DNA from: Thermodesulfatator sp.
GTDB taxonomy: Bacteria; Desulfobacterota; Thermodesulfobacteria; Thermodesulfobacteriales; Thermodesulfobacteriaceae
Length of the DNA stretch: 9,390 nt
Direction: 5' to 3'
Assembly: GCA_027036915.1 (NCBI GenBank)
Contig: JALWCD010000125.1
Coordinates: forward strand, 1-9,390
The notes under the pieces were generated by a model. It worked only from the letters and a program-made list of their open reading frames with translations, searched no databases and was not told the DNA's origin. Shown here piece by piece: positions 1 through 6,586 of the stretch; within the stretch, counting starts at the first letter, position 1; the number at the start of each line of letters is the position of its first letter. A program made the translations under genes and the position numbers.

Positions 1-77
1 CTCCCGGAGATGAGGCCTTCCCGGGCCAGCCAGCGGGTGTACCGGACTATTTTTCGGCGGGGATTTTCGGTTTTCAC
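1..77 (-). CDS. Class II aldolase/adducin-family protein, N-terminal fragment (cut by window edge)
   Basis: Only about 25 codons are visible; the gene runs off the left edge. Reading from a GTG at 77..75 gives a peptide starting MKTENPRRKIVRY and continuing TRWLAREGLISG. Families that resemble fuculose-phosphate aldolase and related class II aldolases begin with this kind of helix, followed by an 'L-x-SGTxGN' loop that would bind the substrate phosphate. The last visible residues (LISG) would be the start of that loop. The start is uncertain: GTG is the only usual start codon between the in-frame stop (within 111..117) and the conserved helix, but the sequence before it is a weak ribosome binding site. 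It lies 28 bases downstream of the epimerase stop, so it probably shares that transcript. The family call rests on a very short match. Confidence 0.5.
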   Translation of the reverse strand, partial: MKTENPRRKIVRYTRWLAREGLISG

Positions 78-105
78 CTCAGGGAGTTTATAAGCCAGGG
101 TGGGT

Positions 106-1077
106 TTAAACTTTTACCTCCTTAAGCCAATCCCGATGCTCCAGGTACCATTCTACCGTTCGGGAAAGACCCTCATCAAGGGAGATTTCCGGCTCCCAGG
201 CCAGAAGCTCCCGGGCCTTGCCGATCTCGGCCCAGGTCACTCTCATGTCGGCCCGATGAAATTCGCGGTATTCCACCCGGGCCTTTTTTCCCAGGAGAGC
301 CTCGATCTTGGCGATCAGGGTGTTGATGGAAACCGGATTCCGGCCTCCGCCCAGGTTGATGATCTCGTAGCCCAGGGGTTTAAGGGCCCTGACCGTGCCC
401 CGCGCGATGTCGTCCACATAGGTGAAGTCCCGGGCCTGTTCCCCGTCTCCGTAAACCACCACCGGGTGGCCCTCGTCGATCCATTTGATGAAGCGAAAAT
501 AGCTCATGTCCGGCCGTCCGGCCGGGCCGTAGACCGTGAAATAACGGAGCACGGAGATATCGAGACCGTAAAGGTGATGGTAACTGTAGGCCAGGACCTC
601 GGCGGCCTTTTTGCTGGCCGCATAGGGCGAAAGGGGGCGGTTGACCGGCAGGTCCTCCCGATAGGGCAGCGGCGAGCCGGCATAAACCGAGGAGGTCGAG
701 GCCAGGACCATTTTCCGTACCCCGTACCTTCGCATGAGCTCCAGGAGATTGAGGGTGCCCTCCACGTTGGTCCGGTAATAGACCCAGGGATCCTCCAGAC
801 TGGCCCGCACCCCGGCCCGAGCCGCAAGATTGATCACAGCTTCTATAGGAAAGGCCTCGAAGACCACCCTGAGCGCCCCGTAATTTTCGATATCCAGGTT
901 AAAGAACCGGAAGCGGGGGTAACGGCTGAGCTGCTCCCGGCGCCAGACCTTGAGCCTTATGTCGTAGTAGTCGTTCAGGTTGTCCACTCCCAGGACTTCG
1001 TAGCCCTCCTCAAGGAGAAGTTCACAGGTCTTCCAGCCGATGAAACCGGCGGCTCCCGTAACCAGTAGCCAGCCCAT
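106..1077 (-). CDS. NAD-dependent nucleotide-sugar epimerase, UDP-glucuronate 4-epimerase type
   Basis: A 323-residue extended short-chain dehydrogenase/reductase, the usual length for this family and complete. The N-terminal Rossmann fold shows the NAD-binding motif TGAAGFIG at residues 7-14 and an acidic residue (D32 in VDNLNDYYD) for the NAD ribose. The catalytic set is visible: ASTSSVY at 126-132 supplies the Ser/Thr, and PYAASK at 151-156 gives the Tyr152/Lys156 pair. Segments such as AGVRASLEDPWVY (88-100), RYFTVYGPAGRPDM (178-191) and the substrate-side GDGEQARDFTYVDDI (210-224) are typical of cytoplasmic UDP-glucuronate or UDP-galactose 4-epimerases that supply surface polysaccharide. 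The ATG is preceded by a G-rich ribosome binding site. Donor specificity (GlcA versus Glc/Gal) is inferred from the resemblance, not proven. It is the first gene after a terminator/promoter junction and is followed closely by a likely aldolase-family gene. Confidence 0.9.
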   Translation of the reverse strand: MGWLLVTGAAGFIGWKTCELLLEEGYEVLGVDNLNDYYDIRLKVWRREQLSRYPRFRFFNLDIENYGALRVVFEAFPIEAVINLAARAGVRASLEDPWVYYRTNVEGTLNLLELMRRYGVRKMVLASTSSVYAGSPLPYREDLPVNRPLSPYAASKKAAEVLAYSYHHLYGLDISVLRYFTVYGPAGRPDMSYFRFIKWIDEGHPVVVYGDGEQARDFTYVDDIARGTVRALKPLGYEIINLGGGRNPVSINTLIAKIEALLGKKARVEYREFHRADMRVTWAEIGKARELLAWEPEISLDEGLSRTVEWYLEHRDWLKEVKV

Positions 1078-1103
1078 AAAAGGCCCCCTTCTTTTTGGGG
1101 GGC
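1078..1103 (-). terminator. Terminator-like hairpin that also contains the epimerase ribosome binding site
   Basis: In the minus-strand transcript a 6-bp G+C stem (GCCCCC pairing with GGGGGC, arms at 1103..1098 and 1088..1083) closes a 9-base A-rich loop. It is followed by C and then UUUU. This resembles a short intrinsic terminator for the oxidase gene pair, whose stop codon is at 1139..1137. The U tract is only four bases and runs straight into the epimerase ATG. The GGGGG of the 3' arm is also the likely Shine-Dalgarno sequence, so the structure could instead hide the start site in read-through transcripts. Confidence 0.5.
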
Positions 1104-1109
1104 ATTATA
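1104..1109 (-). promoter_or_regulatory. Candidate -10 box (TATAAT) for the epimerase gene
   Basis: A perfect TATAAT on the minus strand, 26 bases upstream of the epimerase ATG. A start about 7 bases further on would give a leader of roughly 20 bases carrying the G-rich ribosome binding site. The -35 candidate at 17-bp spacing is TTCCTG (1132..1127), which matches TTGACA poorly, and there is no extended -10 TG. It is therefore either a weak or activator-dependent promoter, or a chance match in a compact junction. Confidence 0.4.
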
Positions 1110-1136
1110 GGCCTTTTTCCCGGATTCAGGAAGGAT

Positions 1137-2345
1137 TCAGGGGAGGGCCCCGTTTTTGAAGGAGATGATCAGCCCCAGGGTGACCATGACGACGATCCAG
1201 AGCCAGCAGAGGGCCAGGGCCGCCTTACCCCAGCCGTGGGCCCCTACCTCCTTCTGCCCCCGGCCGGCGCGATAGGCCACCAGCCCCACGTAGCCCAGCA
1301 CCACAAGCCCCATCACGAAGGTCAGAAGGAAAAGCACGGTGGAGGACCAGCTCGGGTGGACGGGATAGTCTGAGAAGGTGTACCCCGCCCGCGAGAGATA
1401 TTGCATGCGCAGGGCTTCCCGGGCATAGCTCATGAAAAAGACCGTAAGCCCGGCCAGGATAGCGGTCTTCAGGGCGTAAGATCGGGGATCCCTCTGTGCC
1501 CGGAAAAGAAGCCCTATGAGCGCCAGGCCCAATCCGGCCCCGAGGAGAAAGAGGGGGTGGGTATAGAAGCGGAAGTCCGCAGGTAGACTCAGGAGCCACC
1601 AGAGTCCGGCTGCGGCCTGAAGCAGAGAGAAGATCAGGGCCGTTCTGGCCCCGATTCGCCCCACCCAGGAGAGATAGGTGGGTTCGTAATCCGGACGGGT
1701 ATCGAAGTAGCGCGCATAAAGCATGAGAAAGATTCCGGTTATGGCCAGTGAAGCCAGGAAGAAATGGAGAAACCGTGGCAACTCGAAGGCCAGCAGCCGG
1801 GCACCGACCCGGTAACTCTGCCCGTCCCCGAAGATCCAGGCGGACCATTTTTCCGGGTGGATGGCCTGAAGCGAGAGAGCGTGGATGATACCCGCCGTGA
1901 CCAGTAGGGCCGCCAGTGAGAGCAGGGGCCAGAGGGGGTTTCCGGCTCCTTCGTAACCCCCCCGGAGGTAGTAGACGTAAGACAGGGAGAAGGCCAGGGC
2001 GATGAGGCCCAGGAAGATAAGGGCCCACCAGGCCGAAAGCACGTTTGAAAAGTACCAGAAGGGGTCGTAGATCACCTGGATGAAAAGGAGAGGGGCCACG
2101 CCCAGAACGATGGCCCAGGAGAGAGAAATGGGCAGGACCCGGGAGAGGGAGCGCGAAAGCCTCAGCCCGAAAGAGCCCCCGAAAAGTCTCCCCCAGAGGA
2201 GGAGGGAGGTCCCTCCCAGAACTAGATTTACCAGAAGGAGATGGAGCGCCAGGGTCAGGACCAGGAGAAAGTCAAAAAGCCAGGGGTAAAAGGGCAGACC
2301 GCTTACATCCCGCAGTTGGTTGACATAGGAAGCCACGAAATCCAT
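1137..2345 (-). CDS. Second membrane subunit of a bd-superfamily oxidase-like complex (CydA-like paralogue)
   Basis: A 402-residue polytopic membrane protein with about 8-9 hydrophobic segments. The ATG at 2345..2343 is chosen because AAGGAGG sits just upstream, 10 bases lie between the previous stop and this start, and the preceding 36 open codons overlap the previous gene and are not membrane-like. It follows the CydA-like gene where CydB would normally sit, but looks like CydA. TM1 carries a His (H35) in LHLLLVNLVLGGTS, comparable to the heme-ligand His of CydA TM1. Residues 189-207 (PRFLHFF onward, H194) resemble the CydA helix that carries a b558 His ligand. SYAREALRMQYL (306-317) parallels REGLRRPYI in the upstream subunit. 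There is no c-heme motif or quinol loop that I can see. It probably forms an inner-membrane heterodimer with the upstream subunit. Whether it binds heme is inferred. Confidence 0.65.
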   Translation of the reverse strand: MDFVASYVNQLRDVSGLPFYPWLFDFLLVLTLALHLLLVNLVLGGTSLLLWGRLFGGSFGLRLSRSLSRVLPISLSWAIVLGVAPLLFIQVIYDPFWYFSNVLSAWWALIFLGLIALAFSLSYVYYLRGGYEGAGNPLWPLLSLAALLVTAGIIHALSLQAIHPEKWSAWIFGDGQSYRVGARLLAFELPRFLHFFLASLAITGIFLMLYARYFDTRPDYEPTYLSWVGRIGARTALIFSLLQAAAGLWWLLSLPADFRFYTHPLFLLGAGLGLALIGLLFRAQRDPRSYALKTAILAGLTVFFMSYAREALRMQYLSRAGYTFSDYPVHPSWSSTVLFLLTFVMGLVVLGYVGLVAYRAGRGQKEVGAHGWGKAALALCWLWIVVMVTLGLIISFKNGALP

Positions 2346-2355
2346 AGGGCCCTCC

Positions 2356-3687
2356 TTAAGGGGTCTTGGAAACCATGGTGGCCAGATAGGCCCCGGCGGC
2401 CAGGCGTTCCTCCTCCGTGCCCACAAAAGGCGGCATGTAGGGGTAGCCGTCAAGACCTTCCAGGAAACTCGCCAGATCCTCGGGGTCGGTCAGGCCCAGG
2501 CCTTCAAGAAGCCCGGGAAGGCTTCGCAGGCCCTTCCGGGAGAGGGCATGGCAGTTGGCACACTGGTGCGCCACCAGGATGCGCCCCACGGTCAGCCGAT
2601 TTTCATCGGTAATCCGGCGCAGTTCCGGGGGAAGATAGCCCAGGCGGGAAAGGTAACCCTCCTCGTTCAGGGCTTCCACCTCGGACTTTATACCCTTGGC
2701 CGGAAGATCGGCTCCCACCACCTGGTGGCCGTACATGAAACCGGCCACGATGTAGGGACGACGCAGGCCTTCCCGCAGACCCTCTCCGGCCAGGATGCCC
2801 AGGAAAAGGACCAGCAGGACGAGAAAGGCCAGGGGCAGGTTGTTTAGCCGGGGGAAAAGGATCCCGAAGACGAGAAAGTAGAGGGCCACCAGCCCCCCGG
2901 AAAGAAGGGCGACTTTTAATAACACGGAAAGATAGGGGAGGGTTCCCCCGAAAAGAAAGTCCTGGGCTTCGGGGGGAAGTTTCTTAAGCCACCAGTAAGA
3001 GGAAAGACCCCCCAGGAGCAGGCCCGCAAACCCCCAGCCGCCCGCAAGACGAGCTACCTCCCGGGCCACCTCCCGTTCTTTGAGGGTGGCGGAGATGATG
3101 AGGGCATAGAGCCCGGCTATTCCGAACATGAAGAAAGTGCGGGCGGCCAGCTGCGGCCAGTAGGTGGGATTGAAAAAGCCGTCGAAAAATTTTCCGGTTT
3201 CAAGCCACTTTCCGGGGGTGAGCATGAAGGCCAGAATGCCGGTGATGATGATCATGCTGATCCAGGCCGCTACGGCGTAGAGATATCCGATGCGCAGATG
3301 GGTGCGTTCGTCCACCTTGCCGAAGGTGTAATAGTAGACGTAGATGGTGGCCACCTCGATGAGGAAGAAGACCCATTCCGTGGCCCAGCCCCAGACATAG
3401 TTGTGAATGAGGGCCGAAAGCCCCCGGGGACTTGCGACCGTAGCAGAGAACCAGATTCCTACTCCGGAAAGCGATCCGAATACGAAACAGAAGATCAGGA
3501 TGAGGAGGGTGTAACGCTTGACAAAGGCCAGGAGTTCCGGACGTCTCTCCCGATAAGCCTTGCGTTCAATATAGACGTTGAACCAGAAGGCCCCCACCGC
3601 CAGATGCGAGGGCAGAATGTGAAAGGAGGCGATAAGCCCTATGACCAGACCCGAGGTCAGATAAGGCACTATCCAAATGGGATACAT
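2356..3687 (-). CDS. Cytochrome bd oxidase subunit I-like protein with C-terminal cytochrome c domain
   Basis: A 443-residue protein with about eight membrane spans (residues 8-305) followed by a soluble tail with one c-type heme site. TM1 has SFHILPSHLAVGAFWF with H23, matching the conserved CydA His ligand. ATEWVFFLIEVATIY (102-116) supplies two Glu (E104, E111) comparable to CydA E99/E107, although one residue closer together. LRRPYIVAGFMYG (308-320) resembles the CydA GRQPW region. The tail carries CANCH (376-380) and YMPPF (417-421), whose Met418 is a good sixth ligand. The long quinol loop of standard CydA is not apparent. Bd-superfamily families without a quinol site are known, and a c-heme fits electron entry from a periplasmic donor. 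O2 reduction is likely, but NO reduction or another role is not excluded. The ATG is preceded by GGGGG as a loose ribosome binding site and by a strong promoter. Confidence 0.8.
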   Translation of the reverse strand: MYPIWIVPYLTSGLVIGLIASFHILPSHLAVGAFWFNVYIERKAYRERRPELLAFVKRYTLLILIFCFVFGSLSGVGIWFSATVASPRGLSALIHNYVWGWATEWVFFLIEVATIYVYYYTFGKVDERTHLRIGYLYAVAAWISMIIITGILAFMLTPGKWLETGKFFDGFFNPTYWPQLAARTFFMFGIAGLYALIISATLKEREVAREVARLAGGWGFAGLLLGGLSSYWWLKKLPPEAQDFLFGGTLPYLSVLLKVALLSGGLVALYFLVFGILFPRLNNLPLAFLVLLVLFLGILAGEGLREGLRRPYIVAGFMYGHQVVGADLPAKGIKSEVEALNEEGYLSRLGYLPPELRRITDENRLTVGRILVAHQCANCHALSRKGLRSLPGLLEGLGLTDPEDLASFLEGLDGYPYMPPFVGTEEERLAAGAYLATMVSKTP

Positions 3688-3759
3688 GGTCTTACCCCCA
3701 AAATGGCGAAGTCTTCCTTTCCGTCAGTCAAAACCACAGACAGATTTTATTAGGTTCAG

Positions 3760-3788
3760 ATTAGATTACTTCTATTCTATTTTGTCAA
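3760..3788 (-). promoter_or_regulatory. Sigma-70-type promoter of the oxidase-like gene pair
   Basis: On the minus strand a perfect -35 TTGACA (3788..3783) is followed after exactly 17 bases by TCTAAT (3765..3760), a five-of-six match to TATAAT. The predicted transcript start is near 3753, giving a leader of about 65 bases before the ATG at 3687. The 146-base intergenic region is clearly AT-rich against GC-rich genes on both sides, which supports a real promoter region. It also means the oxidase pair is transcribed independently of the upstream receptor operon. Confidence 0.75.
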
Positions 3789-3802
3789 GCGTGATTTTTC
3801 TA

Positions 3803-3826
3803 CCAGACATAAAATGCCTATTCTGG
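3803..3826. repeat. Short inverted repeat upstream of the oxidase promoter, possible operator
   Basis: CCAGA and TCTGG arms separated by 14 bases lie between the receptor stop codon and the -35 box. The centre is about 61-62 bases upstream of the predicted transcription start, a spacing used by some activators. The arms are only 5 bp and the inner bases do not pair. It could be chance, or a weak hairpin at the end of the receptor operon, though no U-run follows it. Confidence 0.25.
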
Positions 3827-3833
3827 GGTGTTT

Positions 3834-5864
3834 TTAAAAATGAAATTCCAGTCGGAACCAGAAGGTGCGTCCCGGTTGGGGCAGGGGAGGTAATAGTCCG
3901 CCTCGTTTAAAATGGTGGTCGAAGAGGTTTTCGACCTTGAAATTCATACGAAAAGAACGTCCTTCCCAGAGGAGGTTCAGGTCCACCACCCCGTAGGGAG
4001 AAGTCCAGTGGGAATTGAAGAAGTCTTTTTTTACCGCGCGTCCGTAGTAACGGAAAAGAGGCGAGACGAAAAAGGGTATAGTCTCAAAAGGTCTAAAACT
4101 CACCCCACCTTTTATCATCCACTTGGGGATGCCGGCTATGCGGTTCCCGTAGATCAGACTCCAGTATTTGTTCGGGGTGTGGTTTTCGGTGATCTCGTAC
4201 AAACTGTAATTCAGGAAGGCCGAAAGTTTTGGGGTGCGATAGGCGAGCTCCACTTCCAGCCCGGCTTCTTCCCAGCGGCCCGTAGGGCTATAACGCAGAT
4301 AATTAGTGGGATCGGAGCGCACCAGATCCCGGAACCACTGATAGAAGAAAGTGATAAAGATAGTCAGTCCGGTCTCGGGACGCAGACGAAAAGAGAGATT
4401 TACCTGATCGCTTCTCTGGAAGGGAAAATCGTCTTGGCCGCCATGATATTTGGTAAGAATACGGAAGAGATAGGGAACGCTCTGATAGGCCCGGGTATAG
4501 GTCAAGACCAGGCTACCTTCCCGGAGAAGACGCCAGGTCAAGGAGAGCCGCGGTGAAAAACGACCTCCGAAGGCCTCAAAATATTCGTAACGTCCTCCAA
4601 TATTAAGGTGAAGACGGGGGTGAGGCGACCATTTCCATTCTCCAAACAGGGCGTAAAGGCCTTCATGCTGGCTTTCGGCCTCCCCCCGGAAGATACCCTG
4701 CGGACGCCTTAAAAAGAGACGCAGGTTTTCCGGGAAATAGATCCTGGCCCAGGCGTCCTGGTAATTGGTTTCTTCCCACTTGGCTCCCAGAAGAATTCGA
4801 TGACGGGGTAGGACCTTGAAAAACAGGCCCTCTAGGCCGTAGCGTTCGAAATCGTATTCGACTCTGGCGTTTAGAGGAATAATCTTTTCCTGTAAAAAGA
4901 TTTCCGGGAATTCTCTGGCGGGGGCGGTAAGGAAAAGATTTTCCTTCTGGGATCGGGTGTAATATGCTCGTCCCTCGAATCGCCAGCCTCGAAAGCGAAG
5001 GTCGGCTTCAAGCCCCAGCAGGTCTTCCAGGGTATGGCTGTACGGTTGGCCAGCCAGAAGATCTTCGGGGGTAATATTCTGACCCAGGAGGGTGGCCGGG
5101 CCTGATTCCTTGAAACGCATCCGTCGATAAAGGAGTCTCAATGGTTCTCTCCCCAGATCCAGGGCCAGGTGGTAGTTGTCCGGAGTCTCGTTAACCAGGT
5201 ATTCTCCCGGAGCCGGGTGCAGAGCGTAATCTTCGGCCGGAGGAAGATCTATTTCCTCTCCCCGGCGATCGAAATAAGAAGCAAAGAACCGTAACCATTC
5301 AGCCTGCACGCCCAGCCATCCTCCCCGGCCCTCGCGATTTCCGAGGAGGACTCCCAGAGAGGCACGTTCCTTTTCTTTCGGTTCAAGGCTTATCACGCCG
5401 CTTAAAGAGGCGTCGCCGTAAAGACTTGAGCCCGATCCCCGGAGGATCTCGATGCGGCCAATTCGTGCCAGGGGATAGTTCCAGAAAGGTTCGAAGCTCT
5501 CAAATCCCGGCCCATTCAGCCGGAATCCATGTTCCAGGAACAGGAAGTTTGAGGTCTCGAAGAAGTAAACCCCTCGCAGGGCCACGACCTTCTTATTCAG
5601 ATCCTGAGCCAGATAGAAGGAAGGCTGATATTCCAGGACCTGCCCCAGGGTCTCCCAGCCGAAACGGTGTAGATCTTCGGCCAGAATAACGCTCGCCGGC
5701 CAGGGGGTTTCGAAGGAGGATTCCAGGAAATAAGAAGCGCTTTTCACATATTCCCGGGCCAGGGAAAGCTCCCGGTGGGCCATTTGACCATAGGGAATCG
5801 GCCTGGCTTGAATGAGAGCCGGAAGAAAGAGGATAAACCCTATAAAAACCCCGATTTTCCTCAC
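3834..5864 (-). CDS. TonB-dependent outer-membrane receptor (intact paralogue)
   Basis: A 676-residue outer-membrane receptor, the usual size for the family. Residues 1-20 form a signal peptide (basic MRK, hydrophobic core, ending near IQA). The plug domain spans about 50-165: PASVILAEDLHRFGW, then LEYQPSFYLAQD, and the classic LRGSGSSLYGDASLSGV at 141-157. The rest is a beta-barrel rich in aromatic, alternating strands. The C-terminus is NLFDHHFKRGG... ending FRLEFHF with a terminal Phe, as expected for BAM-dependent insertion. Import would need TonB-ExbBD, which is not seen here. The start is GTG at 5864..5862, six bases after GGAGG; its GTGA overlaps the stop of the substrate-binding-like gene, so it is translationally coupled. 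It is paralogous to the frameshifted receptor two genes upstream. No cofactor- or metal-specific signature is recognisable, so the substrate is unknown. Confidence 0.9.
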   Translation of the reverse strand: MRKIGVFIGFILFLPALIQARPIPYGQMAHRELSLAREYVKSASYFLESSFETPWPASVILAEDLHRFGWETLGQVLEYQPSFYLAQDLNKKVVALRGVYFFETSNFLFLEHGFRLNGPGFESFEPFWNYPLARIGRIEILRGSGSSLYGDASLSGVISLEPKEKERASLGVLLGNREGRGGWLGVQAEWLRFFASYFDRRGEEIDLPPAEDYALHPAPGEYLVNETPDNYHLALDLGREPLRLLYRRMRFKESGPATLLGQNITPEDLLAGQPYSHTLEDLLGLEADLRFRGWRFEGRAYYTRSQKENLFLTAPAREFPEIFLQEKIIPLNARVEYDFERYGLEGLFFKVLPRHRILLGAKWEETNYQDAWARIYFPENLRLFLRRPQGIFRGEAESQHEGLYALFGEWKWSPHPRLHLNIGGRYEYFEAFGGRFSPRLSLTWRLLREGSLVLTYTRAYQSVPYLFRILTKYHGGQDDFPFQRSDQVNLSFRLRPETGLTIFITFFYQWFRDLVRSDPTNYLRYSPTGRWEEAGLEVELAYRTPKLSAFLNYSLYEITENHTPNKYWSLIYGNRIAGIPKWMIKGGVSFRPFETIPFFVSPLFRYYGRAVKKDFFNSHWTSPYGVVDLNLLWEGRSFRMNFKVENLFDHHFKRGGLLPPLPQPGRTFWFRLEFHF

Positions 5865-6586
5865 AGCCCTCCTCCGTAAAAGAGTGAGAGATCCATCTCC
5901 AGGGCCTGAATCACGGTTCGGGCATAAATCTCCGGAAGAAAGGCGGGGGAGGGGAGTTGTCCTTCAGAAATTCCGATGAGATCTATCCCATGGGGTTTTT
6001 CCCGTTTTAAGAATTCCCGGATAAAAGCCCGGCCTTTTTTACTCACCAGGATAGGATCAGGGAGGAGAAGAAGGCGAAATTCCTGCCTCAGTAAGGAACG
6101 CAAACGTGGAAGAGCACGCGTGAGATCGTAGTGGTCCTTTATACGGATTTCTTGCAGGGAGAAACATCTCCGGAGGTGTTCCAGATAATATTCCAGGTAC
6201 CGGGAATGGATCACTACCCAGGACTTTCCGTAACGTTGGAGAAGATTACATGAGGGAAGAGGAGATATCAGGCGTACTTCGGCCGGCACTTCCAGGAGAG
6301 CGGGATAAAGGATTCCTCCCAGATAACGTTTCTGCCCCGGACAGGAACGATCTCTGACCCGTAGATAGCTCTCCGGCCCGAGCACAAGAAGTTTGGGATA
6401 CCGACACAGATCTTCCCGGAGTTCCTTATCTCTTAGGATAATGAAATTCAGGGAGTTTCGCAGGGCCATCACCGTGTCCTCGAACTCCAGGTCCGCCACC
6501 ACTGCAATTTCTTCCCCCCAGGAACTGGGGCTCAGAAGGAAGATCGCCAGGAAGAAAAATATGCTTCTCACAAAAAAGCCCTTCAA
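5861..6586 (-). CDS. Secreted periplasmic protein resembling ABC-type substrate-binding proteins (short form)
   Basis: A 241-residue protein when started at TTG 6586..6584. That start has a perfect GGAGGT six bases upstream and its TTGA overlaps the receptor stop; a GTG five codons later is an alternative. Either start gives a strong signal peptide (RSIFFFLAIFLLSPSSWG), with cleavage likely before EEIAVV. The C-terminal half looks like the ABC_sub_bind (TrpX-like) family: LTRALPRLRSLL, then LLLLPDPILVSKKG (172-185), then IDLIGISEG (201-209), then a final helix. The mature protein has four Cys (61, 82, 113, 141), enough for two disulfides in the periplasm. It is shorter than typical family members (about 300 residues), so part of the ligand-binding lobe may be missing. 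It lies between two receptor genes and has no permease or ATPase partner in view, which suggests ligand relay or sensing. The upstream open reading frame to 6853 is only overlap with the receptor. Confidence 0.6.
   Translation of the reverse strand: MKGFFVRSIFFFLAIFLLSPSSWGEEIAVVADLEFEDTVMALRNSLNFIILRDKELREDLCRYPKLLVLGPESYLRVRDRSCPGQKRYLGGILYPALLEVPAEVRLISPLPSCNLLQRYGKSWVVIHSRYLEYYLEHLRRCFSLQEIRIKDHYDLTRALPRLRSLLRQEFRLLLLPDPILVSKKGRAFIREFLKREKPHGIDLIGISEGQLPSPAFLPEIYARTVIQALEMDLSLFYGGGL

Noticed and set aside
100..1068. Long plus-strand open frame (322 codons) opposite the epimerase
   Set aside because: It is antisense to a gene with clear catalytic motifs, is rich in Gly/Pro/Asp as expected for a shadow frame of GC-rich coding DNA, and shows no recognisable domain.
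1122..1141. GGATTCAGG direct repeat, two copies 11 bases apart, at the oxidase gene end
   Set aside because: Two short copies overlapping a stop codon with no further units; no mobile-element or regulator signature is attached to them.
1957..1963. Seven-base C run as a second phase-variable site
   Set aside because: It lies in frame inside a complete gene and no frame change is seen, so there is no evidence of switching; it mainly shows that such runs occur by chance here.
1137..2345. Annotating the second oxidase subunit as CydB
   Set aside because: Its TM1 His, the RFLH helix and the REALR motif resemble CydA and the upstream partner, not CydB as I know it.
2346..2453. Earlier ATG for the second oxidase subunit, adding 36 residues
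   Set aside because: The extension overlaps the cytochrome c tail of subunit I, is Pro/Trp/Arg-rich rather than membrane-like, and the ATG at 2345 has AAGGAGG next to it.
3803..3826. Intrinsic terminator at the end of the receptor operon
   Set aside because: The stem is only 5 bp with a 14-base loop and, in the minus-strand transcript, it is followed by UAGAAAAAUC rather than a U-run.
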